This document shows, in pieces, positions 8,993 through 16,429 of a DNA stretch of 64,000 nucleotides. Numbering within the stretch: position 1 is the first letter of the stretch; each line of letters opens with the position of its first letter. The position numbers were made by a program, and so were the translations under genes. Below the pieces are notes generated by a model. That model was not told the DNA's origin and did no database searches. It was given only the letters and a program-made list of their open reading frames with translations. This stretch comes from Streptomyces hygroscopicus (GTDB lineage: Bacteria; Actinomycetota; Actinomycetes; Streptomycetales; Streptomycetaceae). The stretch covers positions 62,001-126,000 of the forward strand of contig NZ_LBMW01000008.1 of assembly GCF_026168105.1 (NCBI RefSeq), written 5' to 3'.

Positions 8993-10093
8993 CTACTCCG
9001 AGACGAGGCCCTTGGCGTCGCGGGCGAGTGCGGTGAGGCGGGAGATGGCGCGGAAGTACTTCTTGCGGTAACCGCCCTTCAGCATCTCCTCGCTGAACAG
9101 CTTGTCGAACGGCAGCCCGGAGGCGAGCACCGGCACCTCGCGGTCGTAGAGCCGGTCCGCGAGCACGACGAGCCTGAGCGCCGTCGACTGGTCCGGTACC
9201 GGCCGCACGTCGGTCAGGCACACGGCCCTCACCCCGTCGGTCAGCGCGCCGTAGCGGCTGGGGTGGACGCGGGCGAGGTGGTCGAGCAGATGCGGGAAGT
9301 CGTCGAGCGAGGCGCCCTCGGTGGCGTACGCCGCCTTCGTCACCTGCGCGTCGCTGTACGGGGCGGGCGCCTCGGGCAGGCCGCGGTGACGGTAGTCCTC
9401 GCCGTCGATGCGCAGCGTGCGGAAGCGCGCGGACAGTCCCTGGATCTCGCGCAGGAAGTCGGCGGCGGCGAACCGGCCCTCGCCGAGCTTGCCCGGCAGG
9501 GTGTTGGAGGTCGCGGCGAGCGCGACGCCCGAGTCGACGAGCTTGCCGAGCAGGGTGGAGACGAGGACGGTGTCGCCGGGGTCGTCCAGCTCGAACTCGT
9601 CGATGCACAGGAGACGGTGGTCCGAGAGTGTCTGGACCGTCTTCTGGAAACCGAGCGCGCCGACCAGGTTGGTCAGCTCCACGAAGGTGCCGAAGGCCTT
9701 CAGCGCGGGCTCGGCCGGGGTCGCGTGCCACAGGGAGGCCAGGAGATGCGTCTTGCCGACGCCGTAGCCGCCGTCGAGGTAGACGCCACGGGGGCCGGCG
9801 GGAGCCTTGGGGGCCTTCGCCCTGCCGAAACCGAAGAGCGAGCGCCGGGCGGACACGGCGTGCGCACCGCCGAGGCCACCGGCGAAGTCGTCGAGTACGC
9901 GCACGGCCTCACGCTGGCTGGGCTGGTTCGGGTCCGGGATGTACGTCGCGAAGCGGACCGAGTCGAAACGCGGCGGCGGCACCATCTCGGCCACGAGCCG
10001 GTCGGCGGGGACGTGCGGCTGGCGGGCGCACAGGGACTGCGGGGCCGCTTCGGCTATCGGGTCGATCCCGGCGGCGGCGGTGGAGGACGACAC
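8993..10093 (-). CDS. zapE: ZapE/AFG1-like cell-division ATPase
   Basis: A 366-residue AFG1/ZapE family P-loop ATPase. Walker A GGYGVGKT is at about residues 108-115 and Walker B LLCIDEFEL near 161-169; the family element DDPGDTVLVSTLL follows. In E. coli ZapE acts on Z-ring stability; the role in actinomycetes is less clear. The start is GTG at 10091-10093, with GAGTGGGGA upstream. Only 37 bp separate it from the divergent reductase-like gene, so the two promoters must overlap. A TAGAGT hexamer sits close to this start on the minus strand. Confidence 0.88.
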   Translation of the reverse strand: MSSSTAAAGIDPIAEAAPQSLCARQPHVPADRLVAEMVPPPRFDSVRFATYIPDPNQPSQREAVRVLDDFAGGLGGAHAVSARRSLFGFGRAKAPKAPAGPRGVYLDGGYGVGKTHLLASLWHATPAEPALKAFGTFVELTNLVGALGFQKTVQTLSDHRLLCIDEFELDDPGDTVLVSTLLGKLVDSGVALAATSNTLPGKLGEGRFAAADFLREIQGLSARFRTLRIDGEDYRHRGLPEAPAPYSDAQVTKAAYATEGASLDDFPHLLDHLARVHPSRYGALTDGVRAVCLTDVRPVPDQSTALRLVVLADRLYDREVPVLASGLPFDKLFSEEMLKGGYRKKYFRAISRLTALARDAKGLVSE

Positions 10094-10130
10094 GGTTCCC
10101 CACTCTAAAGGCCGTGCCACACTGCACGAC

Positions 10131-11003
10131 ATGCGACGCCTGTTCCCTGTGACCGACGAAACAGTGGCCCGGCCGGGTGGCCCGGCCCCGGACGCCGGGG
10201 AGGTTCCGGACGCCGGGGCGGCCGCCGGGACCGGAGGCGGCCGGTCCGCCGCGCCGGGCGGCGGTGCCGTCGACCGCGAATGGACGCTGGAGGAGCTGGC
10301 CGCGGCGTACGCCTACCCCGAGCCGGGTCCCGGCGGCCGGGAGCCCTGGCTGCGCGCCAACATGGTCTCCACGCTCGACGGGGCCGCCCAGCACGAGGGG
10401 CGCTCCCAGCCCATCTCCGGCGCCGCCGACATGCGGATCTTCGGCACGCTGCGGGGGCTCGCGGACGCCGTGATCGTGGGTGCCGAAACGGTCCGGCAGG
10501 AGGGGTACCGCCCGGCCCGGGAGCGGGAGGCCTTCGCGGCTCTGCGCAAGGCGGCCGGGCAGGGACCCGCGCCCGCGATCGCCGTGGTGAGCGCGAGCCT
10601 GGAGCTGGACTTCTCGTGGCCACTGTTCACCTCCCCCCTGGTGCCCACACTGCTGCTGACCGGGGCCGCGGCGGCGCCGGACCGGGTGGCCGCCGCCGAG
10701 AAGGCGGGCGCCCGGGTGGTGATCGCCGGGGACGGCATGGGTGTGGACCCGGCCCGCGCCGTACGCGCCCTTGCGGATCTCGGCCTGACCCGGCTGCTGA
10801 CCGAGGGCGGGCCGCGCCTGCTGGGCCAGCTGGTCGCGGCCGGAGTCCTGGACGAGCTGTGCCTGACGATCTCCCCGATGCTCACGGCGGGCGACGCACA
10901 GCGGATCGCCGGGGGCCCTTCGGTGACCGTGCCCAAGCGGTTCGCGCTCGTGTCGTTGCTGGAGGAGGAGGGGTACCTGTTCGGGCGCTACCGCCGGGCC
11001 TGA
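10131..11003 (+). CDS. Pyrimidine reductase family protein (RibD C-terminal/DHFR-like fold)
   Basis: A 290-residue protein with a RibD C-terminal (bacterial reductase) domain from about residue 55. Family elements are the start of the fold MVSTLDGAAQ, IFGTLRGLADAVIVGAETVR, and the cofactor-binding LLTEGGPRLLGQLVAAG. Related domains use NADPH to reduce a ribosylamino-pyrimidine in riboflavin synthesis. Stand-alone actinobacterial copies are usually annotated only as pyrimidine reductase family, and the substrate here is unknown. The first 50 residues are Gly/Pro/Ala-rich and look disordered. Confidence 0.85.
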   Translation: MRRLFPVTDETVARPGGPAPDAGEVPDAGAAAGTGGGRSAAPGGGAVDREWTLEELAAAYAYPEPGPGGREPWLRANMVSTLDGAAQHEGRSQPISGAADMRIFGTLRGLADAVIVGAETVRQEGYRPAREREAFAALRKAAGQGPAPAIAVVSASLELDFSWPLFTSPLVPTLLLTGAAAAPDRVAAAEKAGARVVIAGDGMGVDPARAVRALADLGLTRLLTEGGPRLLGQLVAAGVLDELCLTISPMLTAGDAQRIAGGPSVTVPKRFALVSLLEEEGYLFGRYRRA

Positions 11004-11185
11004 TGCACGCGGTGTTCCCGGGATCGCACGTTCGGCGCACGTCCCGAGGGGCGCACAAAAACCCGATGGGCAGACAAAAACCCGTAGAACGACGATCGCG
11101 GGGCAGGATGGTTTCCGCAGGGCCTCCACGGCCCGCGCAGGAGAGAGGCCCCTCGGGGCCCTCGAAGGAGAAGGGGCGCCCCGTC

Positions 11186-11659
11186 GTGTTCACGAGCGTA
11201 CTGATGATCGAGAAGGCCCTCACGTCCGCCGACGTGGAGTTCGTCACCACCTTGCACGGCGACGAGCAGGTCTCTTTCCATGTCCTGCTCCAGCCCCGCG
11301 GCGACCAGGCGGACCGTCTGCTGCGGGCCATCGACGACATCGCCCTGGGCGAGCTGGACGAGGCGGCGCACGAGAGGGACGTACCCGAGGGCAAGGACGC
11401 CGCGGCCCTGGGTCAGCAGGCCCTGGAGGTCTCCCTGGCCGCGCTGCGTGCGGCGGGCAGCGCCGCGGAGGGCCGTCTCATCGAGGACCATCCGCTGGAC
11501 GCGCTGAAGAGCCTGGTCGAGGAGGCGGGCGCGGACGAGGTGATCGTGCTGACCGACCCGCACTACGTGGAGGAGTTCTTCCACCGTGACTGGGCGTCCA
11601 GGGCGCGGCACAAGGTGGGCGTGCCGGTGCTGAAGCTGTTCTCGCACAGCAAGGCGTAG
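11186..11659 (+). CDS. Conserved actinobacterial protein, about 157 residues
   Basis: A 157-residue acidic protein. It starts at GTG (11186-11188), about 8 nt after a GAAGGAGAAGG site. It reads like a soluble alpha/beta protein with a C-terminal element DEVIVLTDPHYVEEFFHRDWASRAR. Similar Streptomyces proteins beside murC are sometimes labelled indole-3-glycerol phosphate synthase, but I see none of that enzyme's barrel motifs and its size is far too small. A universal-stress-like fold is possible. I do not assign a function. Confidence 0.75.
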   Translation: MFTSVLMIEKALTSADVEFVTTLHGDEQVSFHVLLQPRGDQADRLLRAIDDIALGELDEAAHERDVPEGKDAAALGQQALEVSLAALRAAGSAAEGRLIEDHPLDALKSLVEEAGADEVIVLTDPHYVEEFFHRDWASRARHKVGVPVLKLFSHSKA

Positions 11660-11856
11660 GCACCGACGCCGGGCTCGGCCGTCGAACGTCGTGCAAATGT
11701 TCGAGATTCGTCGGCCGTGCCGAGCCGCGGCCCGGGCGTGTCCACGCGGCGAAGCCGCATACTGGCACAGCCCTGTGTCCCCTGCCGGGCGCCGCCCGCG
11801 GCACAGCATAGGCTGGGCCGCCGACACCACGCCGTACCAGCACCGAGGAGACATGC

Positions 11857-13242
11857 ATGGCACCCGGCCTCCCCACCGCCATGGACCGACCGCACTTCAT
11901 CGGCATTGGCGGCGCCGGAATGTCGGGCATCGCGAAGATCCTCGCGCAGCGTGGCGCCAAGGTGGCGGGCAGCGACGCCAAGGACTCGCCGACCGCCGGG
12001 GCCCTGCGCGCGCTGGGCGCGACGGTGCACATCGGCCACGCGGCCGCGCACCTCGCCGACGACGCCACCTGCGTCGTAGTCTCCTCCGCGATCCGGGCGG
12101 ACAACCCCGAGCTGGCGCGCGCGGCGGAGCTCGGCATCCCCGTGGTCCACCGTTCGGACGCCCTCGCCCGCCTGATGGACGGCCTGCGCCCGATCGCGGT
12201 GGCCGGCACCCACGGCAAGACGACCACGACGTCGATGCTGGCGGTGTCCCTGAGCGAGCTGGGCCGGGACCCGTCGTACGCGATCGGCGGCGACCTGGAC
12301 GGCCCCGGCTCCAACGCCCTGCACGGCGAGGGCGAGATCTTCGTCGCCGAGGCCGACGAAAGCGACCGCAGCTTCCACAAGTACGCACCCGAGGTCGCGA
12401 TCGTCCTCAACGTCGAGCTGGACCACCACGCGAACTACGCGTCCATCGAGGAGATCTACGAGTCCTTCCAGACCTTCGCGGGCCGGATCGTCCCCGGCGG
12501 CACGCTGGTGATCGCGGCGGACCACGCGGGCGCGCGCGAGCTGACGCGGCGGCTGGACGGCTCGGTGCGGACGGTGACGTACGGCGAGTCGGAGGATGCC
12601 GACGTACGCATCCTCTCGGTCGTCCCGCAGGGCCTGAAGAGCCGGGTGACGGTGGTCCTGGACGGCTCGGAGCTGACCTTCACGGTGTCCGTCCCCGGCC
12701 GCCACTACGCGCACAACGCGGTGGCGGCGCTGGCGGCGGGCGCCGCCCTCGGCGTGCCGGCGGCGGAGCTGGCCCACGCCCTCGGGGCGTACACCGGTGT
12801 GAAGCGCCGCCTGCAGCTGAAGGGTGAGGAGGCCGGCGTCCAGGTCGTCGACTCCTACGCCCACCATCCCACGGAGATGACCGCCGACCTGGAGGCGATG
12901 CGGGCCGGAGCCGAGGGCCGCATCCTGGTGGTCTTCCAGCCCCACCTCTTCTCCCGCACACAGGAGCTGGGCAAGGAGATGGGCGAGGCGCTGGCCCTCG
13001 CGGACCTCTCGGTGGTCCTGGACATCTACCCGGCCCGTGAGGACCCCATCCCGGGCGTCACCAGCGAGCTGATCATCGAGGCGGCCCGCGCGGAGGGCGC
13101 GGACGTGCAGGCGGTGCACGACAAGGACGAGGTCCCCGCGGTCGTGGCGGGAATGGCGAAGCCGGGGGATCTGGTTCTCACGATGGGCGCGGGTGACGTC
13201 ACGGACCTGGGCCCGCGGATCCTGGACCGTCTGTCGAAGTGA
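11857..13242 (+). CDS. murC: UDP-N-acetylmuramate-L-alanine ligase
   Basis: A 461-residue Mur ligase. The Rossmann-like N-domain begins HFIGIGGAGMSGIA, the ATP-binding P-loop is GTHGKTT (117-123), and EADESDRSF and DSYAHHPTEM are family elements of the central and C-terminal domains. MurC adds L-Ala to UDP-MurNAc in the cytoplasm, the first step of stem-peptide assembly. The ATG at 11857 follows GAGGAG at 11845-11850. It lies outside the usual dcw cluster, as in other streptomycetes, and is followed after 18 bp by msrB. Confidence 0.95.
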   Translation: MAPGLPTAMDRPHFIGIGGAGMSGIAKILAQRGAKVAGSDAKDSPTAGALRALGATVHIGHAAAHLADDATCVVVSSAIRADNPELARAAELGIPVVHRSDALARLMDGLRPIAVAGTHGKTTTTSMLAVSLSELGRDPSYAIGGDLDGPGSNALHGEGEIFVAEADESDRSFHKYAPEVAIVLNVELDHHANYASIEEIYESFQTFAGRIVPGGTLVIAADHAGARELTRRLDGSVRTVTYGESEDADVRILSVVPQGLKSRVTVVLDGSELTFTVSVPGRHYAHNAVAALAAGAALGVPAAELAHALGAYTGVKRRLQLKGEEAGVQVVDSYAHHPTEMTADLEAMRAGAEGRILVVFQPHLFSRTQELGKEMGEALALADLSVVLDIYPAREDPIPGVTSELIIEAARAEGADVQAVHDKDEVPAVVAGMAKPGDLVLTMGAGDVTDLGPRILDRLSK

Positions 13243-13260
13243 AACAAGGGGCTGACACTC

Positions 13261-13668
13261 ATGGCGTACGACGTCGACAAGCCGGACGAGCAGTGGCGCG
13301 CGGAACTGACCCCGGCGGAGTACGCGGTCCTGCGCCAGGCCGGTACCGAGCCCGCCTTCACCGGTGAGTACACGGACACCAAGACCACGGGCGTCTACTC
13401 GTGCCGGGCCTGCGGCGCCGAACTCTTCACCTCCGACACGAAGTTCGAGTCCCACTGCGGCTGGCCGTCCTTCTACGACCCGAAGGGCAGCGACGCGGTG
13501 GAACTGCTCGAGGACCGTTCCCACGGGATGGTGCGGACGGAGGTCCGTTGCGCGCGGTGCGGCTCCCACCTTGGTCATGTGTTCGAGGGGGAGGGCTACC
13601 CGACGCCGACGGATCAGCGGTACTGCATCAACTCGATCTCCCTGCGGCTGGTCCCGGGCGAGGACTGA
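13261..13668 (+). CDS. msrB: Peptide-methionine (R)-S-oxide reductase
   Basis: A 135-residue MsrB. Zinc is held by two CxxC pairs (Cys48/Cys51 and Cys97/Cys100). The catalytic Cys122 lies in RYCINSIS and a possible resolving Cys66 in HCGWPS. It reduces methionine-R-sulfoxide in oxidised proteins, using thioredoxin. It is 18 bp downstream of murC with an AAGGGG ribosome site and is probably cotranscribed. The accessory biosynthetic region begins just beyond it. Confidence 0.95.
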   Translation: MAYDVDKPDEQWRAELTPAEYAVLRQAGTEPAFTGEYTDTKTTGVYSCRACGAELFTSDTKFESHCGWPSFYDPKGSDAVELLEDRSHGMVRTEVRCARCGSHLGHVFEGEGYPTPTDQRYCINSISLRLVPGED

Positions 13669-13717
13669 GAGTTCGCGGCCGGCCGGGTCTGTGGCGACGG
13701 CCCGGTGTGCGGACGGG

Positions 13718-13740
13718 CCCGGCCCCGCAGGGGCCCCGGG
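13718..13740. terminator. Convergent terminator hairpin between msrB and the aminotransferase gene
   Basis: A GC-rich inverted repeat (a CCCC/GGGG stem around a GCA loop, flanked by CCCGG and CCGGG) sits between two convergent genes and abuts the aminotransferase stop codon. Its position suggests a bidirectional terminator. Confidence 0.5.
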
Positions 13741-14772
13741 TCACTGTCCGCGTCTGCCCTTTCCCAGCGGCGACAGGGCGGACACCACCGCGTCGCCGTC
13801 CGCGGGGCGGCCGACCGTCAGCCGTATGCCCTCCCCGGGCCAGGGACGGGCGTGAATCCGGGCGGTGTCGAGCGCGGCCGCGGCCGCGTGGTGGGTGTCG
13901 CGGTCGGGCCCGGTGGCGAGCCACAGGAAGTTGGCCTGGCCGGGCAGGACGGGCAGACCGAGCCCGGCGAGCCGGTGGTACAGGCGTTCTCGTTCGACGA
14001 TGACGTCGTCCACGCGTGCGACGAGTTCGTCACCGGCCTCCAAGGTGGCCTCCACCGCGGCCGCGGCCACCGCGTTGATGCCGAAGGGCAGCTGCTGATC
14101 CCGTACGCGCTCCACCAGGTGGGGATCGCCCAGACCGTAGCCCACCCGCAGCGCGGCCAGCCCGTAGGCCTTGGAGAAGGTCCGCAGCACCAGGAGGTTC
14201 GGCCGGTCGGCAGTCAGGCGGAGGCCGTCGGGGACTGTGGGGTGACGTACGAACTCGATGTACGCCTCGTCCAGCAGCACGGTGACGTGCTCCGGTACGC
14301 GGGCGAGGAACGCCGCGAGCTCGGGGCCGGTGACGAGGCTGCCCGTCGGGTTGTGCGGATTGCAGACCACCACCACGCGGGTGCGCTGGTCGACCGCCCC
14401 GGCCAGGGCAGTCAGGTCCTGCCGTCCGTCGGGCAGCAGCGGCACGGGAACCGGCTCGGCCCCGGCCATCCTGGCCAGCAGGGGGTAGGCGTCGAACCCG
14501 GGCCAGGCGTACAGCATGCGGTCGCCCGGCCGGATCACGGCCTGCAGCAGTTGGAGCGCGACACCCACCGAGCCGCTGCCGACCGCGACGGCGTCCGGTT
14601 CCGCGCCGCACCAGGCGGCGATCCGCCGGGCCAGCCGGTCGGGATGGAACGGCGGGTACCGATGAGCCCGGTCGGCTGCGTCCCGGATCGCCTTCCGCAC
14701 GGACGGCAGCGGCGGGTACGGACTCTCGTTGAGCCCCAGCAGGCGCGGCGACGGGGACAGCGCGGTCACCAT
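13741..14772 (-). CDS. HisC-like PLP-dependent aminotransferase
   Basis: A 343-residue class I/II aminotransferase of the histidinol-phosphate type. It has the opening LNESPYPPLPSVRKAI, the PLP-phosphate region CNPHNPTG, DEAYIEF, and the Schiff-base lysine in RTFSKAYGLAALRVGYG. HisC-like copies in gene clusters usually aminate a pathway keto intermediate rather than serve histidine synthesis. It is the last gene of a five-gene coupled operon; its start overlaps the KAS III-like stop (ATG 14770-14772, or GTG 14767-14769 as GTGA). It presumably aminates an aldehyde or ketone made by the ThDP and KAS III-like enzymes. Confidence 0.88.
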   Translation of the reverse strand: MVTALSPSPRLLGLNESPYPPLPSVRKAIRDAADRAHRYPPFHPDRLARRIAAWCGAEPDAVAVGSGSVGVALQLLQAVIRPGDRMLYAWPGFDAYPLLARMAGAEPVPVPLLPDGRQDLTALAGAVDQRTRVVVVCNPHNPTGSLVTGPELAAFLARVPEHVTVLLDEAYIEFVRHPTVPDGLRLTADRPNLLVLRTFSKAYGLAALRVGYGLGDPHLVERVRDQQLPFGINAVAAAAVEATLEAGDELVARVDDVIVERERLYHRLAGLGLPVLPGQANFLWLATGPDRDTHHAAAAALDTARIHARPWPGEGIRLTVGRPADGDAVVSALSPLGKGRRGQ

Positions 14773-15782
14773 CCCTGCCCCCAGCGGATCGCCGCGGCGC
14801 CGGCGTAGTCCCCGGCATGGGCGAATCCGGCCAGCACCACGAGGTCCCCCTCCTTGATCTGCTTGGAGCGGATCGCGTCGTCGAGGGTGACGGGCATCGC
14901 TGCGCCGAAGAGATTGCCGCACCGGTCGAAGGTGTCGGGGTGACGTTCGGCCGGTACGCCCAGCGCCTGACGCCAATTGTGCAGGAAGGTGCGGTTGGGC
15001 TGATTGGTGATCAGACAGCCGATGTCGGTGACGTCCACGTCCACTCGACGGCACAGATCCCGCACGACCTGCGGCACGAGACGATTGCCCCGCTCCAGCA
15101 CATTCGAGACTCCGGCCTCGGTGAACCCGATGCGCACCTGGGCGTCGCCTGCCTCCCAGTACTTGCGCCCGTCGTCGCGCACCATGGTCATGTCCCCGGC
15201 GTAGGCGGCGATGTGCCGGCTCTCGATCCCGAGGACGGGGGAGTGCGCGGAGGCCGTCACGTAGGCGACTCCGCAACCGTCGCCCGGGATCGCGGCCTGG
15301 GACAGACCTCGGACCTGCGACTGGGTGAACAGCTGGCCCGCGGCGCTCTGCGCGTTGCAGATCAGGGCTGTGCGGGCGTCGCCCGCGCGCAGGATCCGCC
15401 CGGCCAGTTCCAGCATGTGCACGAAGGAGGCACAGCCGGCGTTGGCCACATCGATCAGCCACCGGGGCGCCAGCCCCAGCCGCCGCGCCACTTCGGTACC
15501 GGCGCCCACGAAGGGCTGGTCCGGCAGTTGGCTGTGCACGAGCAGAACGTCCACGCGGCGGATCTCCGGGCGGCCGTGCCGTTCGATCAACGGCTGGACG
15601 GCACGCTCGATCATGTCCGCGTTGGTCTCGTCGGGTGCCACGTGATGGCGGTACGGGGGGACCTTGAACATCGGGCTGCTGCGCAGCCTGTCCTCCGCCG
15701 CCGGGTGCTCGGTGAAAAAGGCGGCGGGGACGGGCTCACCGGGCAGGTAGGCGGAGACGTCGGTCAGGCTCACCGGCGTCAT
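14766..15782 (-). CDS. KAS III-like (FabH family) enzyme with altered active site
   Basis: A 338-residue thiolase-fold protein of the 3-oxoacyl-ACP synthase III family. The nucleophile Cys117 sits in a good context (VANAGCASFVHMLELAG). The catalytic His motif, normally HQAN, reads NQPN, so the His is Asn260. The third triad residue appears as Asn290 in CGNLFGAAM. Losing that His should impair decarboxylative condensation but can be compatible with acyl transfer, as in some KAS III-derived acyltransferases. The ATG overlaps the SRPBCC stop as ATGA. A role in joining an acyl group within the ThDP pathway is inferred. Confidence 0.85.
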   Translation of the reverse strand: MTPVSLTDVSAYLPGEPVPAAFFTEHPAAEDRLRSSPMFKVPPYRHHVAPDETNADMIERAVQPLIERHGRPEIRRVDVLLVHSQLPDQPFVGAGTEVARRLGLAPRWLIDVANAGCASFVHMLELAGRILRAGDARTALICNAQSAAGQLFTQSQVRGLSQAAIPGDGCGVAYVTASAHSPVLGIESRHIAAYAGDMTMVRDDGRKYWEAGDAQVRIGFTEAGVSNVLERGNRLVPQVVRDLCRRVDVDVTDIGCLITNQPNRTFLHNWRQALGVPAERHPDTFDRCGNLFGAAMPVTLDDAIRSKQIKEGDLVVLAGFAHAGDYAGAAAIRWGQGW

Positions 15783-16429
15783 CGGGCCACCCGCTTCGCC
15801 GAGGAGGTGCCGATGGGCAGACCGTTGCGGTGCCGGTGCTCGAGGATCGTCTTGAGGTTGTGCATTTCGAGGGTGTGGCCGGCGTAGAACAGGTCCCAGT
15901 AGTCACCAACCCAGCGCCTGTCGGGGTGCGGTGCCAGGTCCGGGCGCGGATTGTCGCGGTAGTACGGGTGGCGGCAGTTGGTCCAGGTGATCACCGACCC
16001 GGAGCGGCCGAGGACCCGCGCGGCCGGGACCACCCTCATCAGGTAGACCATCCACAGCTCGTCGCCCTGGTCCCAGGCACAGTGGTAGTCGACCGTCATG
16101 GCGCCGGGGTGGGCCTCGGTCCGGCAGTAGATCCGGGTGCCTTTCTCCAGCAGGTCCTGGCCCACCCACAGCCCCGGTGCGCCGGCGGGCTCGAACCCCC
16201 GCAGGCTGCACGTCCACTCCTCCAGGTGATGGCCGCGGCTGAGATAGTCGTAGGCCGCCTCCGGCGGACAGTCGACGTACTCCTGGATGGTGCAGTACTC
16301 GCCGTAGATCTGCTGGTGCGGGTAGGCGTCCGAGGTCATCTCCAGGCAGCGGGCGGCCAGTTCCTCGGGGCTGGTGTTCTCCACCCGGACGAGGCCGGGG
16401 ATGTCAGCCAACGTGGATCGGTCGGTCAT
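15779..16429 (-). CDS. SRPBCC (START/polyketide cyclase-like) protein
   Basis: A 216-residue protein with an SRPBCC-like helix-grip fold pattern (EYVDCPPEAAYDYLSRGHHLEEWTCS) and several conserved aromatic residues. Such proteins bind hydrophobic ligands and include cyclases, aromatases and hydrolases. No catalytic residues can be named. The ATG at 16427-16429 has GAGGAG upstream and lies 26 bp inside the end of the ThDP gene, so the two are coupled. In this operon it may cyclise, dehydrate or shelter a reactive keto product. Confidence 0.7.
   Translation of the reverse strand: MTDRSTLADIPGLVRVENTSPEELAARCLEMTSDAYPHQQIYGEYCTIQEYVDCPPEAAYDYLSRGHHLEEWTCSLRGFEPAGAPGLWVGQDLLEKGTRIYCRTEAHPGAMTVDYHCAWDQGDELWMVYLMRVVPAARVLGRSGSVITWTNCRHPYYRDNPRPDLAPHPDRRWVGDYWDLFYAGHTLEMHNLKTILEHRHRNGLPIGTSSAKRVAR

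Noticed and set aside
13741..13810. Possible read-through extension of the aminotransferase into msrB-side sequence
   Set aside because: A clear stop codon at 13741-13743 and the adjacent hairpin end the gene.
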